NCBI GenBank assembly: GCA_025458735.1
Contig: JALORV010000008.1
Coordinates: forward strand, 1-11,103
Direction: 5' to 3'
DNA length: 11,103 bases
DNA from: Burkholderiaceae bacterium
GTDB lineage: Bacteria; Pseudomonadota; Gammaproteobacteria; Burkholderiales; Burkholderiaceae
Shown piece after piece: positions 7,805-11,103 of this stretch (positions are counted from its first letter, which is position 1; each line of letters begins with the position of its first letter). The notes under the pieces are model-generated. The model was not told the origin of the DNA and searched no databases. It saw only the letters and a program-made list of their open reading frames with translations. A program made the position numbers and the translations under genes.

Positions 7805-8722
7805 TCACTGCTTCGGCCGCGTCATCGGAGTTTGCTTGCGCTCGTCGGCTTGCCGCAGCGCGCGGAGTTGCCTCGTCGCCACCGGGTGGCCGGGGGCAAA
7901 CCTGAGGCTGTTCTCGAGCGCCGAAATCGCCGCGGCGCGATCGGTCGCTGCCAGTCGATCGGCCTGCTGCACGTAGAGATCGGCCATCAGCGCGCGCGCG
8001 GCGGGGTCGGAGCGCCGCGCCGTGGCCACAGGCTGCAGCAGAGCGATCGCCGCATCGACCTCGCCTTGTCGCGACAGCATCGCCGCATGTTCGACGTCGC
8101 TGCGGACGGCGCCGGCCGCGGGCATCGGCGCCGGTGCAGGTGCTGGCGGGGCGCGATAGGCCAGCCCGCGCGATGCCGCGATCGATCGGCTGCGACGGAT
8201 CCGCTCGGATTCGATCGCACGCAGCGCCGCGGCGGCCTCCGCGTGCCAGGGATCGAGCGCGAGCACCTCGAGATACAGCCGTGACGCGCCTTCCAGGTCG
8301 CCCTTGCGCTGCGCTAGACGGGCGCGCGGCAGACGTTCGGCCACGCCGTCCGCGGCCGCCGCAACGGCTTCGCGCCGGCGCATCGAGGCCTCCGCGTCCT
8401 GCGGCCTGAGGACGAGCACCACATCCCAGGCTGCCTGGGCGTCGGCCCACCGGCCCTGCGCGGCGGCCTGCACCGCCTTCTGACGGTGTTGCTGCTCGAA
8501 TGCCGACAGGGCGTTCGCGTCAGCCTGCGCGGGCATCCGCACCGCAGGCTCCGGCGCCGTTGTTGCCGGCGGCGCTGGCGGCGTCGGCACGCTGGTGCAC
8601 GCCGCCAGGAGCACCGCCATGGCGCAGGCGGCCTGGGCACTTCGGGTCGAACGCGAGGGCCCACGGGGCCTGCCCGTCGCGCACGGGGCACCTTCTTGCC
8701 GCCCACTCGGGTTCCGCGTCAT
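7805..8722 (-). CDS. TPR-repeat lipoprotein
   Basis: The 305-residue product has a basic N-terminal stretch, a short hydrophobic core (AQAACAMAVLLAAC) and a lipobox ending at Cys42, followed by a Pro/Thr-rich spacer. The region before the core is long for a signal peptide, but no better in-frame start exists. At least three TPR-like helical repeats are visible, at about 82-110 (AAAQGRWADAQAAWDVVLVLRP), 134-165 (GDLEGASRLYLEVLALDP) and 212-280 (RQGEVDAAIALLQ through ENSLRFAPGHP). The ATG at 8722 overlaps the stop of the deacetylase gene in an ATGA junction, so the two are very probably translated together, downstream of ppkA. The first repeat resembles the C-terminal repeat of the LysM lipoprotein encoded convergently next door. 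It probably acts as a protein-docking platform at the membrane; no enzymatic motif is seen. Confidence 0.85.
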   Translation of the reverse strand: MTRNPSGRQEGAPCATGRPRGPSRSTRSAQAACAMAVLLAACTSVPTPPAPPATTAPEPAVRMPAQADANALSAFEQQHRQKAVQAAAQGRWADAQAAWDVVLVLRPQDAEASMRRREAVAAAADGVAERLPRARLAQRKGDLEGASRLYLEVLALDPWHAEAAAALRAIESERIRRSRSIAASRGLAYRAPPAPAPAPMPAAGAVRSDVEHAAMLSRQGEVDAAIALLQPVATARRSDPAARALMADLYVQQADRLAATDRAAAISALENSLRFAPGHPVATRQLRALRQADERKQTPMTRPKQ

Positions 8723-9828
8723 GGCCTTGCCGCGGTGCGGCGGATCTGGACCCGCGCCTTGAACGCCTCCAGGTCATGGTCGCCGAAAATCATCGTGCGG
8801 CGAAGCAGCAGCGGATCGGCATAGAAAGCATTGCCGCCCGGGTTGACGGTGACACCGAGTTCGAAGCCGTTGCGCAGCATCGACTCGAGTACCAGGTCGT
8901 CGGCGTCGCCATAGGGGTAGGCGAAGTGCCGCACCTGAACACCGGCCGGTGCCAGCCACCGCTCCAGGGTCGCGCGCGACAGGCGCAGTTCACCGTCGAT
9001 CGCCTGCCGGTGTTCAGCCTCGGTCTCCGCCGGTGTACGCTGGATCAGGTTGCGATGTGTCTTCGAGTGCGCCTGAATATCGACCAGTCCGGATCGGGCC
9101 AGTTCGCGTAACTGCGACAAGCTCATCGCATCGCCCGCGCCCACGAAGTCGGTGTAGACGAAGAGCGTGGCCGGGAACCCGTACTTGCGCAGCAGCGGCA
9201 TGGCGTGGCGGTGAACCGACTCGTAACCGTCGTCCATGGTGATCACCACCGACCGCTGCGGCAGCGGCTCGCGCCCGGCAAGAAAACCCGTCAATTCTCC
9301 GAGTCGCAGCACACGATAGTGGTTGCGCGCCAGCCACTGCAGTTGAGCCTCGAACTGTGCCGGCGTCACCGTCATCTTGTTCGCGCTGAGCCCGAACCGG
9401 TGGTAGCAGAGGATGGGAATGGTCTGGATGCCGTCCGCCGTGATGCCGACGGGGTTTTCGACCACGAGCGGCACGATCACCGGTTGGCCTTCGACCGGCT
9501 TCCAGCGCTGCCCATTCGCGTCGGCAATGCGCCAGGCCAGGTCGGCGCTGCCGAGCAAACGCGCCGCGATACCTTCCAGCGTGTCGCCCCGACGCGGCAG
9601 GTAGACGAGCAGGCGATCGCTGCGGCCCGCCACGTCACCCGCGGCACCCGGCCAGCCGCCGATGGCCGGCGGTGATGGCGGCTGTGGCGATTCAGCCGGT
9701 GGTGCCGGCGTTGGCGCCGGCGGCGGCGCCGCGCAGCCGACCGCGCCAACGACCGCAGCAACCAGGCACGAGCGCTTCGACCAGGCCCGCACGGGCCAAG
9801 GCAAGGCAGACCATGCCGGCATGGGCAT
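8719..9828 (-). CDS. LysM-domain polysaccharide deacetylase lipoprotein (NodB/CE4 family)
   Basis: The product is 369 residues from the ATG at 9828; an adjacent GTG at 9831 would add one residue. A signal peptide ends in a lipobox at Cys32 (VGAVGC). After a Pro-rich spacer comes a LysM domain at about 73-122 (YLPRRGDTLEGIAARLLG to GQPVIVP). The NodB deacetylase domain covers about 136-360. Its metal and catalytic motifs are present: TMDDGY (197-202, Asp199 and Asp200), HSKTH (254-258, metal His pair) and RHFAYPYGD (300-308). CE4 enzymes remove acetyl groups from N-acetylated sugars in peptidoglycan, chitin-like or exopolysaccharide chains; the IPILCYHRF opening resembles PgaB-type enzymes, while the LysM points to peptidoglycan. 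The substrate is therefore undecided. The gene begins nine bases after the ppkA stop and overlaps the TPR lipoprotein start by four bases, so it is part of a ppkA operon. Confidence 0.9.
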   Translation of the reverse strand: MPMPAWSALPWPVRAWSKRSCLVAAVVGAVGCAAPPPAPTPAPPAESPQPPSPPAIGGWPGAAGDVAGRSDRLLVYLPRRGDTLEGIAARLLGSADLAWRIADANGQRWKPVEGQPVIVPLVVENPVGITADGIQTIPILCYHRFGLSANKMTVTPAQFEAQLQWLARNHYRVLRLGELTGFLAGREPLPQRSVVITMDDGYESVHRHAMPLLRKYGFPATLFVYTDFVGAGDAMSLSQLRELARSGLVDIQAHSKTHRNLIQRTPAETEAEHRQAIDGELRLSRATLERWLAPAGVQVRHFAYPYGDADDLVLESMLRNGFELGVTVNPGGNAFYADPLLLRRTMIFGDHDLEAFKARVQIRRTAARP

Positions 9829-9837
9829 CACGCGAAT

Positions 9838-11103
9838 TCAACCCGGCTCGGGCGTGGCCGGGCCTGCAACGGGCGGCGTCGGCGGCGAAGGCGATTCCGG
9901 GAAGCGTTGCTGCAATGCATGGGCCATGCCGTCGAAAGCGGCGAACAACTCGCCGAATTCGTCCTTGCGGTGTTCGGCAATGCGGTGGTCGAAGCGGCCC
10001 TTGGCGATCTCCGCCATGGCCTCGCTCACGGTGCGGATGGGCTTGGCGAACCAGTTGGCAACGAAGTACATCGCGATCGCGACCGCCAGCACCGTGACCA
10101 CCGCGAGCACGATCATCAGCGTGATCGACAGCCGCGCGATCCGGGTCACCGGTGCCTCCGGGATGCCGAGCGCCACCCGGCCCACCTGGACATTCTGGAA
10201 CAGCACCGGGACCTCGAAGCCGAGCACCGGCTCGCCGCCGGCCGCGTAGCGCGTGGCCGCCGCACCGTCGACGGTGCCCAGACCTTCGCTGCCGGGGGGT
10301 GGCTGGTAAGGCTGCCCGACGAGCGCACCCTGACTGGCCGCTTGCACAATGCCGCCGCGGTCGACGACGGTGATGCGCTCGAAATTGCGTGTCTTCATGA
10401 TTTCGGCCACCGCCACGTCGACCGTTTCCCAGTCCTCGCCGAGCGCCGCCGCCGCGTTCTGCGCCGCGATGAAGCGCGCCAGCGACGCACCGTAGTCGGA
10501 GACCTGCGCCATCATCGCCGCGTACTGGCGCTGCGTGATGACGGCGGCCGTGATGCCCATGACCACGGCGACGATCAGGCTCATCATCAGCGCCCACTTC
10601 ACGCGCAGCGGAATGATGCGCGGCTTGTCGCTCTCGCGCGCCGTTTCGTCGAGCTCGGCCAGCACCTTGACCAGGGCCTCGGAAAGTTCCTTGCCCGACT
10701 GGTAACGCTGCGCCGGCGGCTTGGCCAGGCAGCGGTCGACGATGCGGCGCAGCGAGGCCGGCACCTCGGGCCGCTTCTGCGTCACCGGTACCGGGTCCTC
10801 GGTGGCAATGCGGGTCGCCACCGCCACCATGCTGTCGCCGCGGAACGGGCGCTCGCCGGCCAGCATCTGGTACAGCACGACGCCGGCGGAGAACAGGTCG
10901 GAGCGGCCGTCGAGCTTTTCGCCGCGCGTCTGCTCGGGCGACATGTACTGCGGCGTGCCCATCACGGTGCCGACCTGGGTGCGCTGCTCGCCCGTGCCGT
11001 CGTCCATGTGCGCGATGCCGAAGTCGGTGACCTTGATGGTCTGCCCGTCGCGCAGCAGCATGATGTTGCCGGGCTTGATGTCGCGGTGCACGATGCCGCG
11101 CGC
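9838..11103 (-). CDS. ppkA: PpkA-like membrane serine/threonine kinase with extracytoplasmic sensor and HAMP region (N-terminus beyond the window)
   Basis: The visible C-terminal 421 residues begin inside the kinase catalytic loop; the ATP-binding lobe lies off the right edge. Numbering from the His-loop residue encoded at 11091, the motifs are HRDIKPGN (2-9), DFG (23-25), the activation segment with GTPQYMSPE (45-53) and DLFSAGVVLYQMLAGERPF (65-83). This is a complete Hanks-type active centre. A membrane helix follows at about 165-185, then an extracytoplasmic region of about 135 residues that looks Cache- or CHASE-like (ITVVDRGGIVQAAS), a second helix at about 321-345 and a HAMP-like segment at 346-396 (PIRTVSEAMAEIAKGRF, DEFGELFAAFDGM). 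It ends in a Pro-rich tail. PpkA kinases phosphorylate the FHA protein to switch T6SS on. The nearby pppA and tagH support that role, though the layout differs from the single-pass P. aeruginosa enzyme. Confidence 0.9.
   Translation of the reverse strand, partial: ARGIVHRDIKPGNIMLLRDGQTIKVTDFGIAHMDDGTGEQRTQVGTVMGTPQYMSPEQTRGEKLDGRSDLFSAGVVLYQMLAGERPFRGDSMVAVATRIATEDPVPVTQKRPEVPASLRRIVDRCLAKPPAQRYQSGKELSEALVKVLAELDETARESDKPRIIPLRVKWALMMSLIVAVVMGITAAVITQRQYAAMMAQVSDYGASLARFIAAQNAAAALGEDWETVDVAVAEIMKTRNFERITVVDRGGIVQAASQGALVGQPYQPPPGSEGLGTVDGAAATRYAAGGEPVLGFEVPVLFQNVQVGRVALGIPEAPVTRIARLSITLMIVLAVVTVLAVAIAMYFVANWFAKPIRTVSEAMAEIAKGRFDHRIAEHRKDEFGELFAAFDGMAHALQQRFPESPSPPTPPVAGPATPEPG

Noticed and set aside
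1..11103. CRISPR arrays, tRNA or rRNA genes, insertion sequences and attachment sites
   Set aside because: No repeat-spacer pattern, cloverleaf, transposase or terminal repeats were seen; protein genes account for nearly all of the window.

Overview
The window is very GC-rich DNA from a proteobacterium, packed with genes. It carries part of a type VI secretion system (T6SS) cluster together with its threonine-phosphorylation regulatory genes. Overall GC, the Ala/Pro-rich lipoproteins and the gene set (tssM-tagF facing pppA-tagH, with ppkA nearby) fit a betaproteobacterium of the Burkholderiales/Rhodocyclales kind. That placement is an inference and no species is claimed.

Plus strand, left: the 3' part of tssM (icmF), whose 5' end lies outside the window, followed 14 bases later by tagF from a GTG start. 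tssM is interrupted by an exact 32-bp tandem duplication (566-597 and 598-629). Because 32 is not a multiple of three, it shifts the frame; deleting one copy restores one continuous TssM reading frame to the stop at 3140. Minus strand, converging on tagF with one base between the stop codons: pppA (PP2C phosphatase), overlapping the tagH stop in a TGATG junction; tagH (FHA protein); and upstream of it a small two-helix membrane protein gene of 55 codons with a TTG start and a clear Shine-Dalgarno.

A 216-bp intergenic region (6584-6799) separates the small gene from a divergent plus-strand gene for a LysM/TPR-like lipoprotein. It holds a 12-bp perfect palindrome on a possible promoter and a 19-bp stem-loop directly before the lipoprotein's ribosome site. 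To the right, on the minus strand, is a tight three-gene unit: ppkA (Ser/Thr kinase, cut by the right edge), a LysM plus NodB polysaccharide deacetylase lipoprotein, and a TPR lipoprotein.

Working together: PpkA is expected to phosphorylate the FHA protein (TagH) and PppA to reverse this, while TagF is a post-translational repressor of T6SS assembly and TssM is part of the membrane complex. The less ordinary part is an envelope module wired into this regulatory block: three predicted lipoproteins, two with LysM domains and one of those with a complete NodB deacetylase motif set, one of the three genes starting within 10 bases of the ppkA stop. The kinase itself has a predicted extracytoplasmic sensor and a C-terminal HAMP-like region. 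A working hypothesis is that PpkA senses an envelope state and that the lipoproteins bind or modify cell-wall glycan at sites where the apparatus is built.
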